Shown: positions 17,554 to 26,721, counted from the stretch's first letter. The stretch is 64,000 nucleotides of DNA from DAITQM01 sp036832975 (GCA_036832975.1 DAITQM010000015.1:1-64000), one strand, 5' to 3'. Numbers and translations: made by a program. The notes: generated from the sequence alone by a model not told the origin.

Positions 17554-18564
17554 ATGACTATCAAAGTCGCAATCAATGGCTACGGCCGCATCGGCCGCAA
17601 CATCCTGCGCGCCTGCTACGAGGCGGGGCGCAACGACGAGATCCGGATCGTGGCGATCAACGACCTGGCCGACGCCGCGACCAATGCGCACCTCACCCGC
17701 TACGATACGGCACACGGCCGTTTTTCCGGGACCGTGGCGCTCGACGGCGGCGAGATGGTGGTCAACGGCGACCGCATCCGGGTTCTGGCCGAGCGCGATC
17801 CGACCCGCCTGCCGTGGGGCGAACTCGGCATCGACGTCGTGCTCGAGTGTACCGGTCTTTTCGCCAGCCGGGATAAAGCGGCGGCGCACCTCGACGCCGG
17901 CGCGAAAAAAGTGATCATCTCGGCCCCGGCCGGCAAGGACGTCGACGCGACCATCGTCTACGGCGTCAATCACCAGGGATTGAAGGCCGCTGACCGCATT
18001 GTCTCCAATGCCTCGTGCACAACCAACTGCCTGGCGCCGCTGGTCAAACCGCTGCACGAGTCGGTCGGCGTGGTTCACGGGCTGATGACGACGATCCACG
18101 CCTACACCAACGACCAGGTGTTAACCGACGTTTATCACAAAGATTTACGCCGCGCCCGTGGCGCGGCGATGTCGCAGATCCCGACCAAGACCGGCGCCGC
18201 CGCCGCCGTCGGTCTGGTGCTGCCGGAACTGGCCGGCAAACTCGATGGTTACGCCGTGCGCATCCCGACGATCAACGTCTCGCTCGTCGATCTGACCTTC
18301 ACCGCGGCGCGTGCGACCGGCGTCGAGGAGATCAATAAAATCATGCGAGCGGCAGCCGACAAATCGGCGGGCATCCTGGCCTACAACGACGAACCGCTGG
18401 TTTCGGTCGATTTCAACCACCACCCGGCATCGAGCATCTTTGACGCGACCTTGACCAAGGTCATCGACGGTACGCTGGTCAAAGCCTGTGCCTGGTACGA
18501 CAACGAATGGGGTTTTTCCAACCGCATGCTGGATACCGCGCTTGCTCTGATGCAGGCAAAGTAA
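17554..18564 (+). CDS. gap: Glyceraldehyde-3-phosphate dehydrogenase, type I
   Basis: Glycolytic/gluconeogenic enzyme making 1,3-bisphosphoglycerate from G3P, phosphate and NAD(P)+. The 336-residue protein has the Rossmann start KVAINGYGRIGRN and the active-site motif SNASCTTNC with C155. The C-terminal end WYDNEWGFSNRM is typical. A GGAG ribosome-binding site precedes ATG 17554, immediately after repeat B copy 1, so any transcript from tkt passes through the repeat before reaching gap. pgk does not follow. Confidence 0.96.
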   Translation: MTIKVAINGYGRIGRNILRACYEAGRNDEIRIVAINDLADAATNAHLTRYDTAHGRFSGTVALDGGEMVVNGDRIRVLAERDPTRLPWGELGIDVVLECTGLFASRDKAAAHLDAGAKKVIISAPAGKDVDATIVYGVNHQGLKAADRIVSNASCTTNCLAPLVKPLHESVGVVHGLMTTIHAYTNDQVLTDVYHKDLRRARGAAMSQIPTKTGAAAAVGLVLPELAGKLDGYAVRIPTINVSLVDLTFTAARATGVEEINKIMRAAADKSAGILAYNDEPLVSVDFNHHPASSIFDATLTKVIDGTLVKACAWYDNEWGFSNRMLDTALALMQAK

Positions 18565-18583
18565 GGACCGCCGGTACGCGCCG

Positions 18584-19045
18584 CTATTGAGAGGGTTTGT
18601 CGCGATGCATCGCCTCGAGCCGTTCTACGTCTGCTAAATCTTGTAGACGTCCGGCGGCTTTTTTATTTTCGATCAGATCCTGATAGGCGAGTACGGGTAC
18701 GGGTACATCGCCGAATTTGACAATGCTGCGCCGCGGCCAGGCCGCATCGAAGTCAACGCCATCGATTGCCGTGATCACGTCGATGCGCAGCGGTTCTACA
18801 CCGATCTGGAAGAGTAACCCGGGGCCGGACAGGTCATCGGTGGACAAGTCATGCAACGGTGCACCGAACTCGGCAAGCGCGCGCAGCACCTTGACAGCGT
18901 TCCCGCGGCACGCCCTCACCCAAACGCCCAGATCTTTGGTGGCGCGGATATGTCCGTGCGCGGCGAGTGCGTGGGCGCCGACAACCAGGTACTCAACGCC
19001 GCGGGCGTTGAATGCGGACAACAGATCTTTGAAGTCGGGGTTCAT
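18584..19045 (-). CDS. Nucleotidyltransferase-like protein with altered catalytic motif
   Basis: A 153-residue protein resembling the MNT/AbiEii-type minimal nucleotidyltransferases often annotated as nucleotidyltransferase or DUF6036. The core is LVVGAHALAAHGHIRATKDLGVWV: a glycine-containing loop followed by what is normally T-K-D-L-D-x-W. Here the second Asp of the D-x-D pair is G40 (GGC; GAC would be Asp). Metal binding and catalysis may therefore be lost. The end carries IVKFGDVPVPVLAYQDLIENKKAAGR, typical of these proteins. Its start overlaps the upstream small gene, an arrangement typical of two-gene cassettes. Confidence 0.7.
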   Translation of the reverse strand: MNPDFKDLLSAFNARGVEYLVVGAHALAAHGHIRATKDLGVWVRACRGNAVKVLRALAEFGAPLHDLSTDDLSGPGLLFQIGVEPLRIDVITAIDGVDFDAAWPRRSIVKFGDVPVPVLAYQDLIENKKAAGRLQDLADVERLEAMHRDKPSQ

Positions 19046-19217
19046 GACGATGGTCCTCGGACCATGCCAGGCACAGCCGGGTCAACTCCCAAACGGCGGC
19101 GATCCGCTCTTCAGCAGTACAGCGCAGCCAGTCGTCTTCGGGCGGTGCCGGCTGGCCGGGACGGACGATCCGCGAGGTGACATTGGGGCGCGGCACAGCA
19201 TGCTTCATAGGGGTCAT
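18993..19217 (-). CDS. Small partner protein of the nucleotidyltransferase-like gene
   Basis: A 74-residue protein, cytoplasmic, with a helical centre (DDWLRCTAEERIAAVWELTRL) and an end PRLQRSVVRIQR. This pattern, a W-x-SLTPEERL-like helix then R-L-Q-R-V near the C-terminus, occurs in small genes directly upstream of nucleotidyltransferase cassettes. It overlaps the next gene by 53 bp, more than usual. ATG 19217 or 19208 are both possible. A toxin-antitoxin-like or mobile cassette role is inference only. Confidence 0.55.
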   Translation of the reverse strand: MTPMKHAVPRPNVTSRIVRPGQPAPPEDDWLRCTAEERIAAVWELTRLCLAWSEDHRHEPRLQRSVVRIQRPRR

Positions 19218-19223
19218 TCTAGC

Positions 19224-20159
19224 TTACGGCCGCCCCTGGCTGCGATAAAGGGTATCGATACGGCCACCCTCGCGGGCGAGCAGGAAATAATAGCGGCGTG
19301 GCGTCCGGTCGAGCCGGACTTCGGCACTGGCCAGGAAATAACGGCTGGTGACGGCGATGCGGGCGGCGAGTTCCGGCAGGGCCAGGCCGTCGAGCGCCGG
19401 GGCTTTCAGGAAATCGGCGACGGTGCGATAACGGGCATGACCATTTTGATACAGCGCCCGGGCGCGCTCGCGGTCGAGCGCCGGATCGAGCGCCATCAAG
19501 ACTTCGAGGCTCGCGGTGTTGACGTTGATGCGCCGGGCATTGGCCGGCAGCACGGTGACGTGCGGTTCGAGTTGCCGCCAGGTTGCTTCGTCCATCAGCG
19601 CCAGCAGGCGCAGCTCGCTGGGATGGCTGAACAGCCGGTTAGCCGGCAGGTAAGGCGGCGTCCGGCCGCGGTAGGCGGCGTCTTCGGCGCCGTTTTCGCT
19701 GGAGATGGTGTCGGCGTCGATCCAGTCCAGCGCCTGGGCGGCGATCGCCGGTTCCAGTTCGAGAATGTCGAGCAACCGCTCGAACAGCGCCCGCGCCTCG
19801 GGATCGGGCGTGCCGTCCGGGTGCAGCAGGCTGTTGGCGTTGAAACGGCCGTCGAGATCGATCATGGCCCCGCTGACTGCGCCGCCGGGTACGGGCAGCG
19901 GCGGCAGCGGCTGGCCCCAGGGGTCATCGCTGGCATCGACATCATCGCCGGCCAATAGATCATCGCGCAGCCGGCTGCGAGCCAGCGCTTCGAGACCGCG
20001 GGCGTATTCCCCGGCGGTCAGGCCGCGGGCCAGCGCCGCGCTGCGTGCCAGGTCGAGTTCGGCGCGCCGGGTGATCTGCACGGCAATGATCCCGGCCAGC
20101 GCTGCGATCAGCAAGGCGATGAGCAGCGCGACGCCACGCTGGCTGGCCGGGGGCTTCAC
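19224..20159 (-). CDS. gspK: Type II secretion minor pseudopilin GspK
   Basis: Largest minor pseudopilin, at the tip of the type II secretion pseudopilus. GTG 20159 is chosen because it overlaps the gspJ stop (GTGA) and starts just before the prepilin sequence QRG-VALLIALLIAALAG; the frame extends upstream only as an antisense-like read. The 311-residue protein has the GspK periplasmic domain, with LDGRFNANSLL and RINVNTASLEVLMAL (helix-hairpin region). GspK lacks the Glu at position 5 by nature; here the mature N-terminus is VALLI. End of the gspGHIJK operon. Confidence 0.9.
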   Translation of the reverse strand: MKPPASQRGVALLIALLIAALAGIIAVQITRRAELDLARSAALARGLTAGEYARGLEALARSRLRDDLLAGDDVDASDDPWGQPLPPLPVPGGAVSGAMIDLDGRFNANSLLHPDGTPDPEARALFERLLDILELEPAIAAQALDWIDADTISSENGAEDAAYRGRTPPYLPANRLFSHPSELRLLALMDEATWRQLEPHVTVLPANARRINVNTASLEVLMALDPALDRERARALYQNGHARYRTVADFLKAPALDGLALPELAARIAVTSRYFLASAEVRLDRTPRRYYFLLAREGGRIDTLYRSQGRP

Positions 20160-20767
20160 GGGGCGACCTCGAACAGGCGGCGGAACCGTTCGCCGCGCCG
20201 GTTCTCGATGACGATTTCGACGGCCCGTGGCAGGGCCGTGCGGTCCGGCGGGGGCCAGGTATCGAGCCATTGCCGCTGCGTGTCGAGATAACGCCAGTGC
20301 ACCGCGGTCAGGTCGGGCAGAGCGAGATCCAGCCGCGGGCCACTGCCGCCGGCCGGATCGGTGACCGGCCACAGCCGGCGTTCCAATGTCCGGCCGTCGA
20401 AATGCCAGTCGATCCGCTTAAGTGTGCTCGCTGTGCTGCCGGGCGGGTTATCCCAGCCGCCGCGGGTCAGCGCCAGGTCTTGCGCGTCGCCGCTCAGCGC
20501 CGGCTCGGTCAGGCCGCCGGCCCGGCGCCCCGGGCGGGCGATTGCCTGGTTGAGATCCTGCGCCAGCACGGTAAGGACCATTTGCCAGGTCTCGAGTTCG
20601 CGGCCGCGGTCGCGCCCGGCCGCCGCAGCGCCGGCCAGCGACTGCAAGGCACCGTAGCCGGCGGCCGCGACCAGCGCGAACACCCCGACGGCGAGCACCA
20701 CTTCGAGTAACGTAAAGCCGGCAGCGCGGAGCGCCGCCGGTGGAAGACTCCTGTGGGGGCAGCGCAT
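20156..20767 (-). CDS. gspJ: Type II secretion minor pseudopilin GspJ
   Basis: Minor pseudopilin of 203 residues. The prepilin signal ends AAG-FTLLEVVLAVGVFALVAA with Glu at position 5 after the cleavage site. The mature domain shows the GspJ pattern WQMVLTVLAQDLNQAIARP, a later LTRGGWDNP segment and RRLWPVTD. It starts 9 bp after the gspI stop and overlaps gspK. Forms the tip complex with GspI and GspK. Confidence 0.92.
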   Translation of the reverse strand: MRCPHRSLPPAALRAAGFTLLEVVLAVGVFALVAAAGYGALQSLAGAAAAGRDRGRELETWQMVLTVLAQDLNQAIARPGRRAGGLTEPALSGDAQDLALTRGGWDNPPGSTASTLKRIDWHFDGRTLERRLWPVTDPAGGSGPRLDLALPDLTAVHWRYLDTQRQWLDTWPPPDRTALPRAVEIVIENRRGERFRRLFEVAP

Positions 20768-20776
20768 CGTTTCGCC

Positions 20777-21154
20777 TTACCAGCGTCCGGCGAAACCGGT
20801 GTGGTTAAGCACCGGGGTTTCGTCGCCATCGCGCCGCACTTGGACGTCGATCCGGCGCAGCGCCGGGTCGGCGGTCGGGCTGACCTCGGCGCGCCACAAC
20901 CATTGCCGGCCGGCCATGTCCTCGCGGCCGTTTCGCGGGCCGGGCTCGGGGAAGCCCTCGAACAGTCGGATCTCGGCGACCGCGTTGTCGGCGATCCACT
21001 GGGCGTAAGTCCGGTCGGCCAGGTCGGCGAGCAGGCGCGGCGCGCGACCGCCGGCTTCGCTGAGGGCGAGCACCGCAATGCTGATGACGGCCAGGGCGAG
21101 CAGCACTTCGAGCAGCGTGAACCCGCCACGACGGCGTGGCAGCAGGGGGCTCAT
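20777..21154 (-). CDS. gspI: Type II secretion minor pseudopilin GspI
   Basis: Minor pseudopilin of 125 residues, the usual size. The start is MSPLLPRRRGG-FTLLEVLLALAVISIAVLA with Glu at position 5 of the mature chain. The body contains YAQWIADNAVAEIRL, matching the conserved A-x-W-x-A-x-N helix of GspI. ATG 21154 overlaps the gspH stop (ATGA). A much longer frame in this register only reads antisense-like sequence. Confidence 0.92.
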   Translation of the reverse strand: MSPLLPRRRGGFTLLEVLLALAVISIAVLALSEAGGRAPRLLADLADRTYAQWIADNAVAEIRLFEGFPEPGPRNGREDMAGRQWLWRAEVSPTADPALRRIDVQVRRDGDETPVLNHTGFAGRW

Positions 21155-21663
21155 CGCCGTCCGGGCGCCGTCTCGATTTCGAGCCGGCCGTCGCTGTAGC
21201 CGTTGAGTACCCGGCGGCTGTCCCCTGCCGATAAACGCAGGACAAACGGGGTCATCTGCCCGGTGGCACGGCAGAAGATCTGCGGCTGACGCGCCGGCTC
21301 GCCGGCGAGCGGCACCGGCCGGCCGGCGATTTCCAAAGTCACAGTGAGCGCCGGGGGCCATTCCCCGCCGGCGTTGTGGCCGGGCAACGGCAGCCAGGTA
21401 CCGCTTTCCTCGCCAGCGATGGCCCAGCCACCGGGGGCGATCTGGAGACCGAGCGTCCGGCCTTCGAGAATCGCCTGCTGCCGGCAGCCGGCGAGGATCG
21501 CGGCGTTCAGGTTGGCGGCTTCGGTGCCGGCCACGTCGCGACGGCCGATCGCCAGGGTGACGGCACCGAGCATGACGCCCAGAATGACGATCGTCACCAG
21601 CACCTCCACGAGTGTGAAGCCGGCATCGCGGGGTGGGACTATAGTTTGGCTCAGTCGCTCCAA
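21151..21663 (-). CDS. gspH: Type II secretion pseudopilin GspH
   Basis: Minor pseudopilin with the prepilin motif RDAG-FTLVEVLVTIVILGVMLG. There is no ATG near the expected start. The best candidate is TTG 21663, overlapping the gspG end by 13 bp, which gives 170 residues; an in-frame CTG is next. The longer in-frame ATGs lie far upstream within gspG. The domain has the GspH features AAILAGCRQQAILEGRTLGLQI and a late FVLRLSAGDSRRVL. The start is the least certain of the operon. Confidence 0.82.
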   Translation of the reverse strand: MERLSQTIVPPRDAGFTLVEVLVTIVILGVMLGAVTLAIGRRDVAGTEAANLNAAILAGCRQQAILEGRTLGLQIAPGGWAIAGEESGTWLPLPGHNAGGEWPPALTVTLEIAGRPVPLAGEPARQPQIFCRATGQMTPFVLRLSAGDSRRVLNGYSDGRLEIETAPGRR

Positions 21664-22082
21664 TTGCCGATATCGGCGCTGATGCCCTCGCCGCCGGGGA
21701 CGCCGTCGGCGCCGTAGGAGAAGACATCCATTTCGCCGTGCGCTCCGGGATTGAGATATTGATATTCGCGGCCCCACGGATCCTTCGGTAGCCGTTCGAT
21801 ATAGCCGCCGGCCTTCCAGTTCGGCGCCGCCGGTTGGCCGCCCGGGCGGCGGATCAGCGCTTCGAGGCCCTGGTCGGTGCTTGGCAGCACGAAGTTGTCG
21901 AGGCGGTACAGATTCAGCGCCGTGGTCAGCGCCCCGATGTCCTGCCTGGCCTTGGTCACTCGCGCTTTGTCGGGCTGGTCCATCACCCGCGGCACGACCA
22001 CCGCGGCAAGAATGCCGAGGATGACGACGACGATCAAAATCTCGATCAGCGTAAAGCCGCGCTGCACGGAATCGTTGGTCAT
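21651..22082 (-). CDS. gspG: Type II secretion major pseudopilin GspG
   Basis: Major pseudopilin of 143 residues. Signal MTNDSVQRG is cleaved before FTLIEILIVVVILGILAAVVVP (Glu5 present). The C-terminal region has the GspG signature DQGLEALIRRPGG and LPKDPWGREYQYLNPG, plus a late FSYGADG calcium-site loop. First gene of gspGHIJK; no gspC, D, E, F, L, M or N genes lie in the window, so the rest of the system must be elsewhere. Divergent from bioA. Confidence 0.96.
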   Translation of the reverse strand: MTNDSVQRGFTLIEILIVVVILGILAAVVVPRVMDQPDKARVTKARQDIGALTTALNLYRLDNFVLPSTDQGLEALIRRPGGQPAAPNWKAGGYIERLPKDPWGREYQYLNPGAHGEMDVFSYGADGVPGGEGISADIGNWSD

Positions 22083-22155
22083 TGGAAACTCGTGTGGTGA
22101 CTTGCCTCAATCGCGCCATAATAGCAAAACGAATCCCGGTGGGAGGCTTGCACAA

Positions 22156-23523
22156 TTGAGTGTGGACGAGCGAAATGCGTTCTGGCGGCGGCGCGACTTG
22201 GCGCATATCTGGCACCCGTGTACGCAGATGCACGATCACGAAGCCGGCCATATTCCGCTGCTGCCGATTCGCCGCGCCCAGGGGGTATGGCTGGAAGATT
22301 ACGACGGCCGGCGTTATCTCGATGCGATCAGTTCATGGTGGGTGAACCTGTTCGGCCACGGGCGCGCGGAAATTGCCGCGGCGATCGCCCGCCAGGCGCG
22401 CGAACTCGAGCACGTGATCTTCGCCGGCTTCACACACCGCCCGGCGATCGAACTCGCCGCCCGCCTGACGGCGCTCGCCCCGCCCGGGCTGGAGCGGGTG
22501 TTTTTCGCCGACAACGGTTCGGCGGCGGTCGAAGTGGCGCTGAAGCTCAGTTTTCATTACTGGTACAACCGGGGCCGGCCGGAGCGGACGCAGTTCGTCG
22601 CGCTCGGCGGCGGCTATCACGGTGAGACGTTCGGGGCGCTCGGGGTCGGCGATCTGGGTCTTTATCGTGCCATTTACCGGCCGTTGCTGATCGAGCCTTT
22701 GGTGGTCAATCCCCCCGATTGCCGCGGCCGGCCGCCGGCCGACTGGGAAGCGGTGAGCCGCAATGCCTTCGCGGCGATGGCCGAGACCTTGAAACGCCAC
22801 CACGAGACCATTGCCGCGGTCATCGTCGAACCTTTGGTGCAGTGCGCCGGCGGTATGCGCATGTACCACCCGGTTTACCTGCAGCTCTTGCGCGCCGAGT
22901 GCGACCGTTACGACATCCACCTGATCGCCGACGAAATCGCTACCGGCTTCGGGCGCACCGGGACGCTGTTCGCCAGCGAGCAGGCGGACGTCAGTCCCGA
23001 TCTCATGTGCCTATCCAAGGGTCTGACCGGCGGCTTTCTGCCGCTCGCCGCGGTGCTGATGAACGAACGGCTTTACCAGGCGTTTTACGAGGACTACAAC
23101 CGCGGCCGGAATTTTTTACATTCGCACAGCTATACCGGCAATCCGCTGGCTTGCGCCGCGGCGCTCGCCACGCTGAAACTATTCGAAAAAGAGGACGTGC
23201 TCGCCGCCAATCGCCGGACCGCGGCGCACATGGCCGAATGCGCAAAACCGCTCGCCGCCCACCCGCACATCGCCGATGTCCGGCAGACCGGCATGATCGT
23301 CGCCGTGGATATCGTCGCCGAGCGCAGCACGCGGACGCCCTATCCGGCCGCCGAGCGCCGCGGTCTTGGAATGTACCGCTACGGTCTCGAACACGGCGTG
23401 CTGCTCCGCCCGCTCGGCGACACGCTTTACTGCATGCCGCCTTACGTGATCGCTCCGGACGAAGTGGAATTCATGTTCGACGTACTCCGCCGCGCCGTCA
23501 CCGCCGTGACGGACAGCGGGTAA
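22156..23523 (+). CDS. bioA: Adenosylmethionine-8-amino-7-oxononanoate aminotransferase
   Basis: PLP enzyme of biotin synthesis that converts 8-amino-7-oxononanoate (KAPA) to 7,8-diaminopelargonate (DAPA) with SAM as amino donor. The 455-residue class III aminotransferase has HIWHPCTQM (BioA-specific start), SSWWVNLFGHG, and the PLP lysine K288 in LSKGLTGGFLPLA. TTG 22156 is chosen because GGAGG lies about 9 bp upstream; GTG 22162 is the alternative. No other bio genes are adjacent. Divergent from gspG. Confidence 0.94.
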   Translation: MSVDERNAFWRRRDLAHIWHPCTQMHDHEAGHIPLLPIRRAQGVWLEDYDGRRYLDAISSWWVNLFGHGRAEIAAAIARQARELEHVIFAGFTHRPAIELAARLTALAPPGLERVFFADNGSAAVEVALKLSFHYWYNRGRPERTQFVALGGGYHGETFGALGVGDLGLYRAIYRPLLIEPLVVNPPDCRGRPPADWEAVSRNAFAAMAETLKRHHETIAAVIVEPLVQCAGGMRMYHPVYLQLLRAECDRYDIHLIADEIATGFGRTGTLFASEQADVSPDLMCLSKGLTGGFLPLAAVLMNERLYQAFYEDYNRGRNFLHSHSYTGNPLACAAALATLKLFEKEDVLAANRRTAAHMAECAKPLAAHPHIADVRQTGMIVAVDIVAERSTRTPYPAAERRGLGMYRYGLEHGVLLRPLGDTLYCMPPYVIAPDEVEFMFDVLRRAVTAVTDSG

Positions 23524-23540
23524 ACCGGCCGCCTTAAAAC

Positions 23541-23564
23541 GAACGGGGGCGCAGGCCCCCGTTC
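23541..23564. terminator. Bidirectional hairpin between convergent genes
   Basis: A perfect 10-bp stem (GAACGGGGGC, then GCCCCCGTTC) with loop GCAG. It lies 17 bp after bioA and 42 bp from the end of the convergent gene. No T-run follows, so efficiency is uncertain. Confidence 0.6.
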
Positions 23565-23606
23565 ATCTTGACACCGGTCATCGCCGCCGGCGTCGCTGCG
23601 GCGCCG

Positions 23607-26516
23607 TTACTGGCAACCCTGCACGGTCACGTCATCGACGTACCAGCCCTCGACCCCGACTGCGCCGTCGGAGGCGAAACGGAAGCGTAAGCGGACCGTC
23701 TGGCCGGCGAAGGCGTCGAGATCGACGATCGAGACCACCTCCTGGGCACCGCTCGCCGGGACGTTCTCGTCGGCGCACCAGGCGTCTTGAGCCGAGATCG
23801 TGATGGCGCCCTGCGGTGTGATGTTGCCGTTGTAGGGGTCGGTCAGCAACCGCGCGTCGGGCACTTGGCTCCAGGTGTTGCCGTTGTCGGTCGAGACCTC
23901 GAGTATGCCGCCGTCCCAGCAGGCATCGACCCCGGCGCCGGTATTGGCCTCGATATTCTGGAAGTTCCAGAAACTCAAGGTCAGCGGCGATTCGGCGGCC
24001 GGCAAGGCGATCGGTTCGGAGATCAGGAACTGGTCCGACTGGACGGGCGGATCGATCGCGAACCACGAGAACTGACCGCTGTTGGCGCGCGCCGTGCTGC
24101 GCACCCAGTTATCGGTACCGACGCCGCTCGGCGGCATGGTCCAGGTGCCGGTCCCGGCTTCGATGTCATCGCTAAACAGCACATTGGCGCTGCTGCCGGC
24201 CGGGCAGACTCCCGGGGTTGCAGTCGTGAAGCTGAAGACTTGACTCGCCGTCCCGGCGCCGCAGTTGTTCAAGGCCGTGACGCGCCAGAAGAAAGTCTGT
24301 TCGGCAGCCAGCGGTTGCGGCGCGAAACTCGTGTCCGTCACCGTCGCCGACTCGATAAGGGTCGTAAATCCTGCGTCGCTGGCGATCTCGACGAGGTATT
24401 CCAGGGCGCCGGGCACGGCGCTCCAGGTCAAAGTCGGGCGGATCGAGCTGCCGCCACCGTCGGTTGGGGTGACCAGTGCCGGTGCTGCAGGGAAATTGGT
24501 TGACATGTTGAACGAAAAGTTCACAGTCTGCGCATCGCCCGCAGCCGGTGTCGCAAGGATATTGAAGTTCGATGGACCGTCAGGCAGATTGGCGCCGCCG
24601 CTCAACGTGACGACGAGATCGGCCGGTAGTGTGGAAACCGGATTGGCGCTGAACTGCGCCGTAGTGCCGGCCGGCAAGCCAGCCGCCGATAAAGTGACAT
24701 TGCCACTCAGGCCATTTAAAGGGTGGAGCGACATGAAAAACTGCGGGTCGCCATTGAGGGCGCAAAGCCCGGCGTTGCTGTTGCTCTGCGTTCTGGCCAG
24801 CAGACTGGCGCTCCCGCAATCGCTGAATTTGAAAGCGCACGCCCGGGTGCTCCAACTCGCGTTGCCCTGGGCGGCATAGTATTCGTTGGCGTGCCAGAAC
24901 GTGCACTGATCGACCGGGTCGATGCTGGTCGTCGCATAATCGCCCCAGCGGCCCGAGGTCGATGTCTGGCGGCCGCCGCCATCGACGCAGACCTGTTCGT
25001 CGCGCATCTGGCCGGTAAGGTCACCCGACTTGCGCCCCGTAAAGCGGGTGCCGGGGAACACGCTGGTTGCATCGGACACCGAATAACCCATGCCGATATT
25101 GCCGTTCTGATCGATCGAGATCGCCGGCATCCAGCGCGAGGTGGCATCCGGAGCGAAAACGCCTTCGTCCACGATGCGGGGCCCGAATACGTTCGGCTCG
25201 AACGATTCGAATCCCCCGGCGAAGACCTGATCTTGGGCATCGAGTTGTAGATGGACCCAGCGGACACCGTGCAGGCCGCTGCCGGCATTGGTGACATGAT
25301 TCAGCACCAAAGAAGGTGCGAGGCCCGAGGCGGATGGGAAGGCCCGTACCGAGGCGCGATACAACGTATTGGACTGGAATGCATCCAGTGCCTGCTGCGC
25401 CGTTCCCCCTGGTTGCGGCACGTCGCCGACGTCGTTGGCGAACGGCGCCGAGGCAGGCAGGAACACCGGCGCCGAGAGCGTCGAGTTGGCCTGCGGATCG
25501 GTCCAGTCGACGCACAGCGTCCACACCAGGTAACTATCGACGCCCGGCTCGTTGTGGACGTAAGGGGCGCACATGTCGGCCGGCACCTTGATGGTGCTTT
25601 CGAGGTGCGGCGGCAGGGCACCGAAAGCGTTGTCCACGGAACTCGCGGTATTCGTGAAGCGGACGAAGCGCGCCGCGCCGCCGGTCAGCATCACGTCGCG
25701 TTCCATTACCGAGAACGAGTTCTGCAGGAACTGCTGCGGCGTGATGATGAAATCGTGGGTCGTCATGTAATAGCCGTTGCGGCTGCCGTTCTCGTCGGCC
25801 CAGATGCCGATTTTCGGGTAGTCGTTGAAGACGCCGGGGAAGAGAAATTCATAGCGGTGGTAGGGGCCGAGCGGATCGGGCGTCGTCGAAATGGCGACAC
25901 ACTGCCGGCCGTCGGCATTGGCCGAGCTGGTGAACTGGCTGAACAGCCAGCGATCGGCGATCTTGTCGTAGAGGACAATCGGATCGCCGGCGTTGTTGGT
26001 CTGGCACGGGCCACCGAAGCCGGCCCAGAACGTATTGCCGATAAACGGCCCGGCCAGCGTCGAACCGTCCGCCTTGTTGAGGACTTTCCAGCCCAGGTTG
26101 TTATAGAAAATGTATTCATTGAGCCCGACGTCGCCGTTGGTGTCCGGCGGCAGCACGCCGCTGACGCCGACAGCGGCGTTGTCGGTCTGGTTGTAGCCGT
26201 CGAAGCCGATGATCAAGGGCGGTGCCGTGATTCCGGACAGGCCGATCTGGCGGAGCGGATTTTGCGGAACCGCCAGCGGATCGACGGTGGATTTTTTGCC
26301 CGGTTCGACGAGGATATTGAACACTTCCTGTTCGCCGGCCGGCGGGGCGGGTGGAGTCGGCTGAGCGGCGATCAGGTCGCGCAGCGGCGGCGAGGTGTCG
26401 TGGCGCGCCGGGAAAAAGACCTCGACCTGTTGCGCGGCGGCGGGAACGGCGAGCGCCAGGCACAGGATCGCCGGCGGGATAGCGCGGGTGGACGGCAGGC
26501 GGAATTCGACAGACAT
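23607..26516 (-). CDS. Large secreted protein with C-terminal carbohydrate-binding-like domain
   Basis: A 969-residue exported protein. The signal peptide covers about residues 1-30 (AILCLALAVPAAAQQ). The central region (about 110-560) has repeated NGDVG, DEN and IDQNGNIGMGYS motifs typical of beta-propeller-like secreted proteins. An Ig-like or fibronectin type III-like domain follows (about 730-810, with PTLTWSAVPGALEYLVEI and FFWRVTALNNCG). The end (about 830-969) resembles a MAM or carbohydrate-binding jelly-roll, closing with EGWYVDDVTVQGC. ATG 26516 has GGGGAG upstream. Possible type II secretion substrate; function unknown. Confidence 0.75.
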   Translation of the reverse strand: MSVEFRLPSTRAIPPAILCLALAVPAAAQQVEVFFPARHDTSPPLRDLIAAQPTPPAPPAGEQEVFNILVEPGKKSTVDPLAVPQNPLRQIGLSGITAPPLIIGFDGYNQTDNAAVGVSGVLPPDTNGDVGLNEYIFYNNLGWKVLNKADGSTLAGPFIGNTFWAGFGGPCQTNNAGDPIVLYDKIADRWLFSQFTSSANADGRQCVAISTTPDPLGPYHRYEFLFPGVFNDYPKIGIWADENGSRNGYYMTTHDFIITPQQFLQNSFSVMERDVMLTGGAARFVRFTNTASSVDNAFGALPPHLESTIKVPADMCAPYVHNEPGVDSYLVWTLCVDWTDPQANSTLSAPVFLPASAPFANDVGDVPQPGGTAQQALDAFQSNTLYRASVRAFPSASGLAPSLVLNHVTNAGSGLHGVRWVHLQLDAQDQVFAGGFESFEPNVFGPRIVDEGVFAPDATSRWMPAISIDQNGNIGMGYSVSDATSVFPGTRFTGRKSGDLTGQMRDEQVCVDGGGRQTSTSGRWGDYATTSIDPVDQCTFWHANEYYAAQGNASWSTRACAFKFSDCGSASLLARTQSNSNAGLCALNGDPQFFMSLHPLNGLSGNVTLSAAGLPAGTTAQFSANPVSTLPADLVVTLSGGANLPDGPSNFNILATPAAGDAQTVNFSFNMSTNFPAAPALVTPTDGGGSSIRPTLTWSAVPGALEYLVEIASDAGFTTLIESATVTDTSFAPQPLAAEQTFFWRVTALNNCGAGTASQVFSFTTATPGVCPAGSSANVLFSDDIEAGTGTWTMPPSGVGTDNWVRSTARANSGQFSWFAIDPPVQSDQFLISEPIALPAAESPLTLSFWNFQNIEANTGAGVDACWDGGILEVSTDNGNTWSQVPDARLLTDPYNGNITPQGAITISAQDAWCADENVPASGAQEVVSIVDLDAFAGQTVRLRFRFASDGAVGVEGWYVDDVTVQGCQ

Positions 26517-26721
26517 CAGCTTCTCCCCGAGGGTTTGGTTTCGCGTAATGATACACGATGGCGGAAACATGGATTCTACCGAGTAGCTCACAGCGGACCT
26601 TGATAGAGGGGGATTGCTTTCAGTCCGCCTCGCCCGTCGAAGCGCTTGAATGGGCCGTCGTGTCTTTTTTTGACTCAGTCATGCGGGTACAGGTTCGCGA
26701 TGGTCTTTGCAAATCAATCGG

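Noticed and set aside
25251..26603. 450-residue plus-strand ORF
   Set aside because: Antisense to the 969-residue secreted protein, with Arg/Gly-rich shadow composition and no signal or domain.
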